From: an uncultured Caulobacteraceae bacterium
Lineage (GTDB): Bacteria; Pseudomonadota; Alphaproteobacteria; Caulobacterales; Aquidulcibacteraceae
Reading direction: 5' to 3'
DNA: 48,061 nt
Assembly: GCA_902826145.1 (NCBI GenBank)
Contig: CADEDT010000006.1
Span: 1-48,061 of the forward strand
Positions within the stretch are counted from its first letter, which is position 1. Every line of letters starts with the position of its first letter. Made by a program: the position numbers and the translations under genes. The notes below the pieces were generated by a model. It did no database searches. It was not told where the DNA came from and worked only from the letters and a program-made list of their open reading frames with translations. This document shows positions 34,755-43,799 of the stretch, piece after piece.

Positions 34755-36872
34755 TCAGTCCATCAGCCGCTGCGTCAGATACATATATTCAAGCGTCCGC
34801 CGCCGCGCCGCTTCGCGCAGGTTAGCGTTGGCTTGGTGGCCGCCATCGGTGTTCTCGTAATAGAGATACGGCACGCCGAGTTCGGTAAGACGCGCGCCGT
34901 ATTTGCGGGCATGGCCGGGATGGACGCGATCGTCTTTCGTCGACGTGTAGATGAACACGACCGGGAAGTTCTCGCCTGGGCGCAGGTTCTGGTACGGCGT
35001 GATCTGATCGAGGAACGCGCGCTGCTCTGGGATCGACGGCGAGCCGTATTCGCCAACCCAAGACGCGCCCGCGAGCAATTGATCGTAGCGGATCATGTCC
35101 AGTAGCGGCGAGCCGATCACCGCGGCGTTGACCATCTCTGGGTGCTGATTGAGCATCACACCCATCAGCAAGCCGCCGTTTGAGCGGCCGGAAATGCCAA
35201 GGCGTCGCGGTGAGGTGATGTTGCGCGTCACCAGATCGCGTTCGACTGCATAAAAGTCGTCATAGATGCGCTGGCGATTGGTGAGCAGGCCGGCGTCGTG
35301 CCATGCGGGACCGAACTCGCCGCCGCCGCGGATGTTGGCGAGTACGTAGGTGCCGCCCCGATCGAGCCAGAGGCGGCCGATATAGGCGTTGTAGCTCGGC
35401 GTCTGCGAGAGCTGGAAACCGCCGTAGGCGTAGAGCAGCGTCGGGTTCTGTCCGTTCATCTGCATGTCGCGACGGCGCACGACGAAGTAGGGCACGCGCG
35501 CCCCGTCAGCACTCGTCGCCTCGAATTGCTCCGTCACATAGGGCGACGCGTCGAACTGCGCCGGCAGCGAACGCACCGTGCGCGTCCGCGTGCCATTGAG
35601 CGCATAGAGCGTCGACGGCGTCAGGAAATCTTCGAACGTCGCGAACGCGCGCGCGTCGCTGGTCGAAGCGCCGGCGATGTGCACGACGCCCGTCGGCGGC
35701 ACCTGGATCTGCGCACCGCTCCAGCGGCCATTGGCGAACGTGAAGCGCTGCAGGCGACCGCGCACATTGTCGAAGCCCGCCACCAGCACGCTATCGCGCG
35801 TGGCTTGCACTTCTTCGATCGATTGCCGTGCGCTTGGGCTAAAGATCACTTCGATCGCGGGCGCTGCGTTCGTCGCCGACGCCACCGGGATCGCCAGCAG
35901 TGAGCCGTTTGGATACGTGCGCCCGCCGATCGTCCAAGCTTCTTCGATCGTCACGATCAGCCGGTCATGGAAGAAGTCGCGGATCGAGGATTTGCGTGGT
36001 AACGTCAGCCGCTGCGGGCCTTGCGGCGTGATCAGCGAATACACCGTTTCGAAGAACGTCTCCGCTTCGACGGCGATGGCGATGTGATCGTTGCTCTCGT
36101 ACTCGAACGTGGCGACCGCGACCGACACGTCCGTGCGCTCGCCGCGCATGATTTCCGTAGCGCTCGAAAGCGGCGTGCCGCGCCGCCAAGCTTTGAGGAT
36201 GAAGGGATAGCCCGACTCCGTCAGCGAGCCTTCGCCCCAGTTCGTCGCCACAAGCAACGTGTCACGGTCGAGCCAGCCGAGGTTTGACTTCGCCTCAGGC
36301 ACGACGAAGCCGCCTTCGACGAATTGCCGCGTGCTCAGATCGAACTCGCGATCGGTTGACGCGTCGAGGCCGCCGTTCGAGAGCGAGAGCATGCAACGCA
36401 CGCCGCTCGGATAGCAGTTCGCGCCTTGATAAACCCAGTTCGCGTTCTCAGTGCGCGCAAGCGCGTCGATGTCGAGCACGGTTTCCCAGCGCGGATTGTT
36501 TGCGGCGTACCCGGCGAGCGGCGCACGCCGCAGGATACCGCGCACGTGATCGGGGTCCTGCCAGAAATTGTAGAGATTGCCGCCGCGGATTTGGCCGAGC
36601 GGTAGGCGATCGCGGCTCTGCGCCACTTCAAGCGCCGCTTGCAGCCGCGCCGTATAGCGCGGGTCGTTTTCGAGCACGGGCAGCGAGCGGTTGTTCTGCT
36701 CATGCACCCACGCCAGCGCGCGCTCGCCTTCGACTTCCTCAAGCCAGAGATACGGATCAGCGGCGGCTTGCTGCGCCGCCGGTGCACTCGGCGCTTCGCT
36801 TGTTGCGGCTCGCGGCGAGGCGCAGCTCGCCGCGAAAGCCAATGCCGCCAGGCAAGCGCTCAGTCTGATCAT
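34755..36872 (-). CDS. S9 family prolyl oligopeptidase-like lipoprotein
   Basis: 705 aa from the ATG at 36872 (GGGGAT upstream). An ATG at 36887 is an alternative. The N-terminus is a lipoprotein signal with lipobox LAFAASC (Cys17). An N-terminal seven-bladed propeller region (about 40-430) precedes the alpha/beta-hydrolase catalytic domain with the Ser in GISGRSNGGLL, the Asp in STKDDRVHP and the His in TDGGHQAN. It would cleave short proline-containing peptides in the envelope. An open frame extends upstream into the divergent DUF2855 gene but is not supported. Confidence 0.93.
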   Translation of the reverse strand: MIRLSACLAALAFAASCASPRAATSEAPSAPAAQQAAADPYLWLEEVEGERALAWVHEQNNRSLPVLENDPRYTARLQAALEVAQSRDRLPLGQIRGGNLYNFWQDPDHVRGILRRAPLAGYAANNPRWETVLDIDALARTENANWVYQGANCYPSGVRCMLSLSNGGLDASTDREFDLSTRQFVEGGFVVPEAKSNLGWLDRDTLLVATNWGEGSLTESGYPFILKAWRRGTPLSSATEIMRGERTDVSVAVATFEYESNDHIAIAVEAETFFETVYSLITPQGPQRLTLPRKSSIRDFFHDRLIVTIEEAWTIGGRTYPNGSLLAIPVASATNAAPAIEVIFSPSARQSIEEVQATRDSVLVAGFDNVRGRLQRFTFANGRWSGAQIQVPPTGVVHIAGASTSDARAFATFEDFLTPSTLYALNGTRTRTVRSLPAQFDASPYVTEQFEATSADGARVPYFVVRRRDMQMNGQNPTLLYAYGGFQLSQTPSYNAYIGRLWLDRGGTYVLANIRGGGEFGPAWHDAGLLTNRQRIYDDFYAVERDLVTRNITSPRRLGISGRSNGGLLMGVMLNQHPEMVNAAVIGSPLLDMIRYDQLLAGASWVGEYGSPSIPEQRAFLDQITPYQNLRPGENFPVVFIYTSTKDDRVHPGHARKYGARLTELGVPYLYYENTDGGHQANANLREAARRRTLEYMYLTQRLMD

Positions 36873-37013
36873 GCTCAAGATCCCCATTCGTGCGCCAACA
36901 CTAGCGATCCGGGCAGCGCCGCCAACCCGTCTGCGACGTAAGGAACGAATTCCCGCGACGGCATGCGTGACTGTGACCGCACGGCGCGCTACCGCATGGG
37001 GCAGGAGGCTCCC

Positions 37014-38066
37014 ATGCGCGAACTTCACATCAGCAAGCGCGACATCCGCACCACCGAATTTGTGGACGTGTCCCAAGCGCCGCTCGCGCCCGGCGCCGCG
37101 CGTCTCAAGCTCGAACTCTTCGCGCTGACCTCCAACAACGTCACCTACGCCGCCATGGGCGAGGGTATGCTGGGCTATTGGGATTTCTTCCCGGCCCCCG
37201 AAGGCTGGGGCAAGGTTCCCGTCTGGGGCTTCGCGACGGTCGTTGAATCCAATGCACCCGATATCGCCGCCGGCGCGCGCTATTACGGCTACTATCCGCT
37301 CGCCGAAACGCTGGATGTGATCCCGCGCAAAACCGCGACAGGCTTCATCGACACCGCACCACATCGTGCCGCAAAGGCAGCGCTCTACAACGTCTACACC
37401 GACGTCACCGTCGACCCGGCCTACGACGCCACACACGAAGCCGAACAAACGCTCTTCCGCCCGCTCTATGGCACCGGCTGGTGGGCGGCGGACTTCATCA
37501 AGCAAGGCGCGGCGAAGACTGTCGTGCTCTCCAGCGCGTCGTCAAAAACGGCACTCGCCACCGCGCACCAATTACGCAAGCTCGGCGACGTCGAGCTCAT
37601 CGGCCTCACGTCGCCCGGCAACGAGGCGTACGTTCGCGAGAGCGGCCTCTATCATCACGTCGTGCTCTACAACGATGCGGCGTCGCTCAAGGTCGAAGCG
37701 CCAGCGACCTACGTCGATTTCCTCGGCCGCGCCGAACTCAACGCCAGCGTCCACTCTACGCTCGGCAGAACGCTCACGCGCAGCATCATCATCGGCGTGA
37801 CCGATTGGGCGAGCGAACGCGCCGGCGCGACGCTGCCCGGACCCAAACCAGAATTCTTCTTCGTCCCCACCTACGCCGCTGAACGCCTCAAAGCTGATCC
37901 GGCGCTGATGCCCGCCATGGGCCGCGATCTGCGCGCCTTTTATTCCGCTTCACACACTTTCGTAGAGGTGAAGCGCATCCAAGGCGCCGACGCCATCCAA
38001 GCTGCGTGGGCTAAACTCGCGGCTGGCGACGTTCCGCCGCGCGATGGCTTGGTGCTGTCGTTCTAG
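37014..38066 (+). CDS. DUF2855 family protein (medium-chain dehydrogenase-like)
   Basis: 350 aa from the ATG at 37014, with AGGAGG upstream. DUF2855 proteins have a quinone oxidoreductase/zinc-alcohol-dehydrogenase-like fold; visible are FALTSNNVTYAAMGE, VPVWGFATVVES and a cofactor-binding-like segment KTVVLSSASSKTALATAHQL, a modified Rossmann turn. Catalytic zinc residues are not evident, as usual in the family. Reaction unknown. Its stop overlaps the stop of the convergent beta-lactamase-fold gene (CTAG). Confidence 0.88.
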   Translation: MRELHISKRDIRTTEFVDVSQAPLAPGAARLKLELFALTSNNVTYAAMGEGMLGYWDFFPAPEGWGKVPVWGFATVVESNAPDIAAGARYYGYYPLAETLDVIPRKTATGFIDTAPHRAAKAALYNVYTDVTVDPAYDATHEAEQTLFRPLYGTGWWAADFIKQGAAKTVVLSSASSKTALATAHQLRKLGDVELIGLTSPGNEAYVRESGLYHHVVLYNDAASLKVEAPATYVDFLGRAELNASVHSTLGRTLTRSIIIGVTDWASERAGATLPGPKPEFFFVPTYAAERLKADPALMPAMGRDLRAFYSASHTFVEVKRIQGADAIQAAWAKLAAGDVPPRDGLVLSF

Positions 38067-39607
38067 TGCGGCGCCTCAAGCTGGGCTAACGCCTCGCGGC
38101 CACTGTCATTGTTGGGATTAAGCTCAAGCGAGCGCCGATAGGCGGCGATTGCGTCATCGCGCATGCCATTCGCCGCCAATCCTTCGCCAAGACTATCCCA
38201 ATAGCCCGCGTGCTCAGGATTGAGCTCTACGTTCAAGCGGAACGGCGCCAGCGCAAGCTCTTCATGGTTGTTGCGCAGCAGATCATAGCCAAGCTGGTTC
38301 AAACCACGCGGCGTGTACGTCCACGCCGCGGTGTCATTGCGCCGTTCATCAAAGAACGCTCGCGCCGCGTTCGCGCCGTCGCGCACCAGCACATGTCCAT
38401 AGGTCCGCGTCAGCGAACGCGTGCGCGAAAACTCAACCGCCGCCTCACCATTCAACGCATTCGCAATCGACGCCGTCTTTTGCGCGAACTCGCCATAATC
38501 CGCGTCATCGAACGCCGCAATCATCTGTCCGCGATCGAGATTGCGATAGAACATCGTCGCAATGCCGCGATTGTATCCCACGTGCCCAACCAAGTGCCCA
38601 AATCTGGGATGCACGCACGTCTCCCAGCCCATCCCGTACGAGCAGGGCACGCCATACGCGACATAGACTTCGCTCTCGCGGTACTCCGTCCCGTCATTCA
38701 ACTGTACAGGCGCATACGCCTCCGCCTGCGTCGCCAGCGAAAGCACGCGGCCCGAGCGGAGAGCGGCATCGAAGCGGCGGAGATCGTCCAAGGTCGTGAA
38801 GACGTTCTGGTCGCCCAAAGTCGAACCAAGATTGAAAGTTTCGTACCGGAGGCGGTGCATCATGCGCGGATCGTTGACGCGAATATTGCTCACGTCCTCT
38901 GGCGTCTCCGCATACATGGTCGCAAAGCTCTGGTTCAGCACCGGCGCCCGCGTCCTCGACATCGGCAGCGTGCCCAGCACGTAAGAGTGCCGCATCGCGG
39001 CTGGCCGGAAGATGTGATCGCGCACATAATATCCAAACTGCTCTCCCGAAACCCGCGACACGATCAGCGCCAGCAACTGATAGTTCGTGTTGGAGTATCG
39101 AAACTGCGCGCCCGCTTCGAATGCCAGCGGCCGGTCCCATGCGCGCAGAGCCGGCATAAGATCGTCCCCGCTCACGACGTGATCAGGATCAGCCGCGATC
39201 ATTGCCTCGAACAGCTCCAGATCCGGCAAGCCGCTCGTATGGGTCAGCAGATGCCGAATCGTGATCGTCTCGAACGGAAATCCCTCCAGGTGCTGGCTCA
39301 CGCGATCATCGAGGCGCAGCAACCCGCGATCGCGCAGCTGCAACACTGCCGTCGACGTGAACGGCTTCGCCATCGAAGCGACCTGAAACACGTCATCGAC
39401 ACGCACGCGCCGCAGTGCCGCAAAGTCCGCAAACCCCGCGGCGCCGCGATACACCACACGCCCATTAGAAACGGCCAGCACGCCGCCATTGATCACCGCT
39501 TGCTCGGTGTCAGGCGCCAGTACCGCTTCGATCCGCGCGCGCGGCGTTTGCGCCAGGGCAGGCCCGGCGCTCAGCAGAAAGGCCAAAGCAAGGAGAACGG
39601 GGCGCAT
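38063..39607 (-). CDS. Serine hydrolase, beta-lactamase/PBP-fold, with C-terminal TPR
   Basis: 514 aa from the ATG at 39607 (GGAG upstream); an open frame continues to 39655. Signal peptide to about residue 20 (GPALAQ). Class C-like motifs: S78-x-x-K81 (SMAK), Y171-S-N173 (YSN), and a later HVGYNRG resembling the HxG motif. The last about 100 residues form TPR-like repeats (YWDSLGEGLAANGMRDDA, then IAAYRRSLELNPNND), uncommon in this family and pointing to protein contacts. Likely an esterase, peptidase or penicillin-interacting protein rather than a true beta-lactamase. Confidence 0.9.
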   Translation of the reverse strand: MRPVLLALAFLLSAGPALAQTPRARIEAVLAPDTEQAVINGGVLAVSNGRVVYRGAAGFADFAALRRVRVDDVFQVASMAKPFTSTAVLQLRDRGLLRLDDRVSQHLEGFPFETITIRHLLTHTSGLPDLELFEAMIAADPDHVVSGDDLMPALRAWDRPLAFEAGAQFRYSNTNYQLLALIVSRVSGEQFGYYVRDHIFRPAAMRHSYVLGTLPMSRTRAPVLNQSFATMYAETPEDVSNIRVNDPRMMHRLRYETFNLGSTLGDQNVFTTLDDLRRFDAALRSGRVLSLATQAEAYAPVQLNDGTEYRESEVYVAYGVPCSYGMGWETCVHPRFGHLVGHVGYNRGIATMFYRNLDRGQMIAAFDDADYGEFAQKTASIANALNGEAAVEFSRTRSLTRTYGHVLVRDGANAARAFFDERRNDTAAWTYTPRGLNQLGYDLLRNNHEELALAPFRLNVELNPEHAGYWDSLGEGLAANGMRDDAIAAYRRSLELNPNNDSGREALAQLEAPH

Positions 39608-39666
39608 GAAAGCTCCGAAGGTAGGTGGGCCCACCATCGCCTGCTCCGGACTCACGGGATTGTACG

Positions 39667-40479
39667 TTATTGCCGTGCGTAGCGGGCAGGCGAAACGCCG
39701 ACGACCCGTTGGAACTGCCGGTTCAGATGGCTCTGATCCACGAAGCCCACTGCCGCCGCTGTCTCCGCCACCGCACAGCCCCCGCGCAGCAGCCGCCGAG
39801 CCTCCGCAAGCCGCACCTGATTGCGGTAAGCTAGCGGCGTCACACCCACCTCTTGTTTGAACGTGCGCAGCGTATGCACGCTGCTCATGCCGGCTACTTC
39901 AGCCAAAGCCGCAAGCCCAAACCCATCGGCGAAGTGCTCATCGATGAAGGCCTTTACTCGCCGCGTACGCACGCTCGGTCGCGCCGCCACCCGCGCTTCC
40001 AGCGCTGTCACGTCGATCAAACTCTGCGCCAGCGCCGCAAACGCGCTCTCCTGCTCCAGCGTATCGCTTTCACCCGACAGCGCCACGTGCGCCCGCGTCA
40101 GCGTTTCATGCATGTGCGCCGCATCCGAAACCGGCGCCGCAAACGCCGGCAACTTCCCGCCCAACGTTTCCGCCAAGCTTGCGGCCGTCAGATAGAAAAC
40201 GCGGTACTGCAGCGCATCGTCACCGATCGTCGCGTTCGCGTGCGGCTCGTCCGGATGCAGAAACAAGCTCGCACCAGCGCCGACAATATAGCTGCGCCCG
40301 CCGACGCCGAGCGTCTCCGCCCCGCCAACCACAGAGCCGACGACAAATTCCGCATGCGTGTGCACCGGAAAGCGCCGCCGCCGGTAGCTCACGCTAACCA
40401 GCTCAACCCCCGGCAGGTGCGCCGGGCGCACGAAGCGGGCTTGGTCACGGTCTTGGGTGCGGGGATGGTCGACGCTCAT
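39667..40479 (-). CDS. AraC family transcriptional regulator
   Basis: 270 aa. N-terminal cupin-like ligand domain (about 15-150; FPVHTHAEFVVG, LHPDEPHAN) and a C-terminal pair of helix-turn-helix units (about 180-270) with the AraC signature (LAEVAGMSSVHTLRTFKQ, then VGFVDQSHLNRQFQRVVGVSPARY). It is likely a ligand-responsive activator. Target genes are not evident; the divergent gene is dxs. A TTAACG-type operator was not identified. Confidence 0.92.
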   Translation of the reverse strand: MSVDHPRTQDRDQARFVRPAHLPGVELVSVSYRRRRFPVHTHAEFVVGSVVGGAETLGVGGRSYIVGAGASLFLHPDEPHANATIGDDALQYRVFYLTAASLAETLGGKLPAFAAPVSDAAHMHETLTRAHVALSGESDTLEQESAFAALAQSLIDVTALEARVAARPSVRTRRVKAFIDEHFADGFGLAALAEVAGMSSVHTLRTFKQEVGVTPLAYRNQVRLAEARRLLRGGCAVAETAAAVGFVDQSHLNRQFQRVVGVSPARYARQ

Positions 40480-40533
40480 TCGCCTAACCCATAACCCAAG
40501 CCATGCCGGTGTGCGCCCACCTGACGCACGAAA

Positions 40534-40552
40534 AGGGGCGGGAAAACCATGT
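40534..40552. repeat. Inverted repeat ACCATG / CATGGT in divergent region
   Basis: 6-nt arms with a 7-nt spacer (TTCCAGC) in the 150-bp region between the AraC regulator and dxs. A candidate operator; chance occurrence is possible. Coordinates are accurate to within a few nt. Confidence 0.25.
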
Positions 40553-40629
40553 TCCAGCCATGGTCTAGGCGTCGCTTTCCCCCCGGAACAGGGGTACGCT
40601 TTTGGTCCAAATCAACGGCTGAGGACTAG

Positions 40630-42534
40630 ATGGCGCCGCAAACTCCGCTGCTCGACCAGATCAAGTTTCCGGCGGACCTCAGGAAGCTCGAAGGCAGCCA
40701 GCTCAAGCAGGTTTGTGATGAGCTGCGCGCCGAGACCATCAGCGCGGTATCGCAGACCGGCGGCCATCTCGGCGCAGGCCTCGGCGTCGTCGAACTTACC
40801 GTCGCGCTCCACTACGTGTTCGAAACGCCCGCCGACAAAATCATCTGGGACGTCGGCCATCAGGCGTATCCGCACAAAATCCTCACCGGCCGGCGCGACC
40901 GCATTCGCACACTCCGCCAGGGCGGAGGCCTTTCCGGTTTCACCAAGCGCGCCGAAAGCGAATACGACCCCTTCGGCGCCGCGCACGCATCGACCTCGAT
41001 CAGCGCTGGCCTGGGCTTTGCCGTCGCCCGCGATAAGCGCGGCGATGCTTCTCACGTGATCGCCGTGATCGGCGACGGCTCGATGTCGGCGGGCATGGCG
41101 TACGAAGCCATGAACAACGCCGCCGAGACGACCAAGCGGCTCATCGTGATCCTCAACGATAACGACATGTCGATCGCGCCCCCGGTCGGCGGCATGTCGA
41201 CCTACCTCGCGCGTCTCGCCGCCACGAAGACCTACCGCCGCATTCGCAAGACGGCGAAGGGCGTCGCCTCAGCGCTCGGCGAAACCATCCACGACATCGC
41301 CAAGAAGACCGAAGAATACGCCCGCACCATGGTGACCGGCGGCACCTTCTTCGAAGAACTCGGCTTCCACTATCTTGGCCCCTTCGACGGCCACGACATC
41401 GACGTGCTGCGCCGCGTGCTGGCCAACGCCAAGGAGATCGACGATCGGCCGGTGCTGATCCACGTCGTCACCAAGAAGGGCAAGGGCTACGCGCCGGCGG
41501 AAAACGCCGCCGACAAATATCACGGCGTCACCAAGTTCAACGTCGTCACCGGCGAGCAGAGCAAAGGCGCAAGCGCGCCGAGCTATACCAAGGTCTATGC
41601 ACAAGCGCTCGTGCGCCAGGCGGAGAAGGACGAGAAGATCGTCGCCATCACCGCGGCGATGCCGTCCGGCACCGGGCTCGACACGTTCGGTTCGAAATTC
41701 CCCGAGCGCACGTTCGATGTCGGCATCGCCGAGCAGCATGCGGTGACGTTCTCGGCGGGCTTAGCCGCCGACGGCATGAAGCCCTTCTGCACCATCTACT
41801 CGACCTTCCTGCAGCGCGGTTACGACCAAGTCGTCCACGACGTCGCCATCCAGAAACTTCCCGTGCGCTTCGCCATGGATCGCGCCGGCCTCGTCGGCGC
41901 TGACGGCCCCACGCACGCGGGCAGCTTCGATGTCGGCTACATGGGCGCGCTGCCCGGCATGATCGTGATGGCCGCCGCTGACGGCAACGAGCTCAGCCGC
42001 ATGGTCGCCACCGCCGCGGTGATCGACGATCGCCCCAGCTGCTTCCGCTATCCGCGCGGCGACGCTGACGGCGAGATGCAAGCTGACGCCGACACGCCGC
42101 TCGAAATCGGCAAGGGCCGCATCCTGCGCGAAGGCACGTCCGTCGCGCTGCTAAACTTCGGCGCCCGCATGTCTGAAGCCAACAAGGCCGCCGACAAGCT
42201 CGCCGCCATGGGGCTTTCCACCACGCTCGCCGACGCGCGCTTTGCCAAGCCCCTCGACGAGGACCTCATCCGCCGCCTCGCGCGCGAGCACGAAGTGCTG
42301 CTGACGATCGAAGAGGGCGCGGAGGGCGGCTTCGGCGCCTTCGTGTTGCACTTCATGTCGAAGGACGGCTTGCTCGATCGCGGCGTGAAGATCCGCACGC
42401 TGACGCTGCCCGACATCTTCCAGGATCAGGACAAGCCCGAAGCGATGTACGCCGCCGCCGGCCTCGACGCCGACGCCATCGCCAACGCAGCGTTGCTCGC
42501 CCTAGGCCGCGGCGTAAACGAACAGCGCGCGTAA
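40630..42534 (+). CDS. dxs: 1-deoxy-D-xylulose-5-phosphate synthase
   Basis: 634 aa, normal length. Condenses pyruvate and glyceraldehyde 3-phosphate with thiamine diphosphate, the first step of the MEP isoprenoid pathway. Motifs: [15 protein letters not shown], the ThDP/Mg site [17 protein letters not shown] (about 147-163), KGKGYAPAE, the middle transketolase domain ([30 protein letters not shown]) and the C-terminal domain from about 500. It lies beside the AraC regulator. In many proteobacteria it follows ispA; here ispA is 8 kb away. Confidence 0.97.
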   Translation: MAPQTPLLDQIKFPADLRKLEGSQLKQVCDELRAETISAVSQTGGHLGAGLGVVELTVALHYVFETPADKIIWDVGHQAYPHKILTGRRDRIRTLRQGGGLSGFTKRAESEYDPFGAAHASTSISAGLGFAVARDKRGDASHVIAVIGDGSMSAGMAYEAMNNAAETTKRLIVILNDNDMSIAPPVGGMSTYLARLAATKTYRRIRKTAKGVASALGETIHDIAKKTEEYARTMVTGGTFFEELGFHYLGPFDGHDIDVLRRVLANAKEIDDRPVLIHVVTKKGKGYAPAENAADKYHGVTKFNVVTGEQSKGASAPSYTKVYAQALVRQAEKDEKIVAITAAMPSGTGLDTFGSKFPERTFDVGIAEQHAVTFSAGLAADGMKPFCTIYSTFLQRGYDQVVHDVAIQKLPVRFAMDRAGLVGADGPTHAGSFDVGYMGALPGMIVMAAADGNELSRMVATAAVIDDRPSCFRYPRGDADGEMQADADTPLEIGKGRILREGTSVALLNFGARMSEANKAADKLAAMGLSTTLADARFAKPLDEDLIRRLAREHEVLLTIEEGAEGGFGAFVLHFMSKDGLLDRGVKIRTLTLPDIFQDQDKPEAMYAAAGLDADAIANAALLALGRGVNEQRA

Positions 42535-42536
42535 TT

Positions 42537-42574
42537 CCCTCGCCCCGCAAAGCGGGGGAGGGCTAGGGAGGGGG
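42537..42574. repeat. GC-rich palindromic repeat, copy 1
   Basis: CCCTCGCCCCGC-AAA-GCGGGGGAGGG followed by CTAGGGAGGGGG. The arms CCCTC-CCCCGC / GCGGGG-GAGGG form a hairpin. A second copy lies at 42935-42974, on the other side of a small membrane protein gene. This looks like a dispersed intergenic repeat (REP-like) and may act as a terminator after dxs. Confidence 0.6.
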
Positions 42575-42587
42575 ACATACTCTTCCC

Positions 42588-42884
42588 TCAGAACGGCAGC
42601 GTCGCGCCGCCCGCGATCCAGCTGGTCAAGAACACGATCGCTCCCGCCATCACCGCCACGCACGCCACCGCCTGCGTCGCCGAATAAGACCACCCGTCGC
42701 GCCGTTTGCCGAGCGCGCCGGTGATCAGCGAGAGGATGGCGAGCGTCACGAACACCGCCGTCATGAACACGGCGAGCGCGCCCAGCGGCGCGGGATAGAG
42801 CGCGAGCGCCACAGAGCTCGCAATCACGGCGACGACCGAGAAGGACTTAGCCCAATGCAGCATGGCTAAAACGAACGTAGGCAT
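42588..42884 (-). CDS. Small membrane protein, unknown function
   Basis: 98 aa from the ATG at 42884; an upstream in-frame start at 42902 adds six residues with no support. Three hydrophobic helices (about 14-32, 34-57, 70-90), with a positively charged loop LGKRRDGWSYS between the second and third. The family is not recognised. It is flanked on both sides by copies of a palindromic repeat. The stop lies 54 nt from the convergent dxs gene. Confidence 0.65.
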   Translation of the reverse strand: MPTFVLAMLHWAKSFSVVAVIASSVALALYPAPLGALAVFMTAVFVTLAILSLITGALGKRRDGWSYSATQAVACVAVMAGAIVFLTSWIAGGATLPF

Positions 42885-42934
42885 TCCCACCCCCGTTCCC
42901 AAGCAATCCGCAAGCGGAACGAGCTAGGGCAGAA

Positions 42935-42974
42935 CCCTCTCCCCCCTCGCGGGGAGAGGGCAGGGAGAGGGGGG
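42935..42974. repeat. GC-rich palindromic repeat, copy 2
   Basis: CCCTCTCCCCCCT-CGC-GGGGAGAGGG followed by CAGGGAGAGGGGGG. Same design and orientation as copy 1 at 42537. A weak half-copy (GGGGAGAGGGCG) is at 27676-27690. Confidence 0.6.
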
Positions 42975-43076
42975 CGTTCAGAACGAAGCGCCATCGCCAA
43001 TACGCGCACGCCGCACCTCACTTGCACCCGCGCCGAAACATGAGAGAATCCGCGCGCCAACCGACGGAGGATTCTC

Positions 43077-43160
43077 ATGGCCAAAGGTCAGATGAAGTCG
43101 AACAAAGAGAAGCGTAAGCCCAAGAAGAACGCCGACGACAAGAAGGGCGCGAAGAAGTAG
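43077..43160 (+). CDS. Small very basic protein MAKGQMKSNKEKRKPKK-type (27 aa)
   Basis: 27 codons. GGAGG lies 7 nt before the ATG. MAKGQMKSNKEKRKPKK then NADDKKGAKK: nearly half Lys. The opening MAKGQ-K/R-SN-E-K-KPKK is a recognisable pattern of small basic conserved hypothetical proteins in proteobacteria. RNA or ribosome association is a guess from charge. A second small gene follows 24 nt later. Confidence 0.75.
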   Translation: MAKGQMKSNKEKRKPKKNADDKKGAKK

Positions 43161-43184
43161 CGCACGCTCGCGCGGCAACGCGCG

Positions 43185-43298
43185 ATGTTCAACAACAGCA
43201 AGCCCAACCCGCCCTCAATCTGGCCGCCGATCATCATCACGCTGATCGCCGCGCTCGGATTTTTCCTGGCGGGTTGGGTTTATTTGTCTCTGAAGTAG
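43185..43298 (+). CDS. Small membrane protein (37 aa)
   Basis: 37 codons from the ATG at 43185. A polar start (MFNNSKPNPPSIWPP) and one membrane helix (IIITLIAALGFFLAGWVYL) ending SLK. No clear ribosome binding site (GCGGCAACGCGCG). The design, a Pro-rich polar part and one helix, fits small membrane proteins. Function unknown. Confidence 0.55.
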   Translation: MFNNSKPNPPSIWPPIIITLIAALGFFLAGWVYLSLK

Positions 43299-43403
43299 CG
43301 CGCACATTTGCGCGTTTAGAGCAGTGCGCAACTCAACGAGCTCAACGAGCGCGATCCACCCGAACTTCGGCGGCAGTCGTCGGGACATTCGCGAATTTGC
43401 GCG

Positions 43404-43799
43404 CTATTTCGGATAGTGCATTGACCGAGAGCCATTGGGCAGTGCGTTCAGCTCATTTATCACGCGCTCTGTGAAGCCGTCGCCGAAGCGGCGATCTAGC
43501 GCTTCCACCATTGCCGAGAAACTGCCGCGTTCTTCCTTTGTCAGGGAAACGTCAGCGTGCTTTTCCTCGCGAACATAAGCGAGCACGATAGGCACCGCTT
43601 CCTTTGCCTTTAGTCCGGCAGGCGGCGACGGTGCTTTCCGTACCAGTTTGAGAAACACTTGTTTCGCTCCCGCAAGCTCGTCAGCCAAAGCTGAGTCGTC
43701 TAAGCGGGAGTAGTGAGCTATAAAAGCTCGCAGCTCAGCAACGGATATATTGCCCGTCGCTTTCACCAATTCTTTAAGCAACCTTTTTGGTCGTTTCAT
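43404..43799 (-). CDS. Partner protein of TIR-ParA cassette (131 aa), unknown function
   Basis: 131 aa. The start lies inside the end of the TIR-ParA gene (26-nt overlap), so translational coupling is likely and the two should be considered a unit. The protein is soluble, helical and mixed in charge: RLLKELVKATGNISVAELRAFIAHYSRLDD, split in two helices, then a linker with PSPPAGLKAKEAVPIVLAY, and a C-terminal helical part (SAMVEALDRRFGDGF, NELNALPNG). No known domain recognised. Lower GC than the neighbours, as for its partner. Confidence 0.72.
   Translation of the reverse strand: MKRPKRLLKELVKATGNISVAELRAFIAHYSRLDDSALADELAGAKQVFLKLVRKAPSPPAGLKAKEAVPIVLAYVREEKHADVSLTKEERGSFSAMVEALDRRFGDGFTERVINELNALPNGSRSMHYPK

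Noticed and set aside
36873..37505. Upstream extension of the S9 peptidase frame
   Set aside because: It runs through the divergent DUF2855 gene and lacks family similarity; the lipoprotein signal and ribosome site fix the start at 36872.
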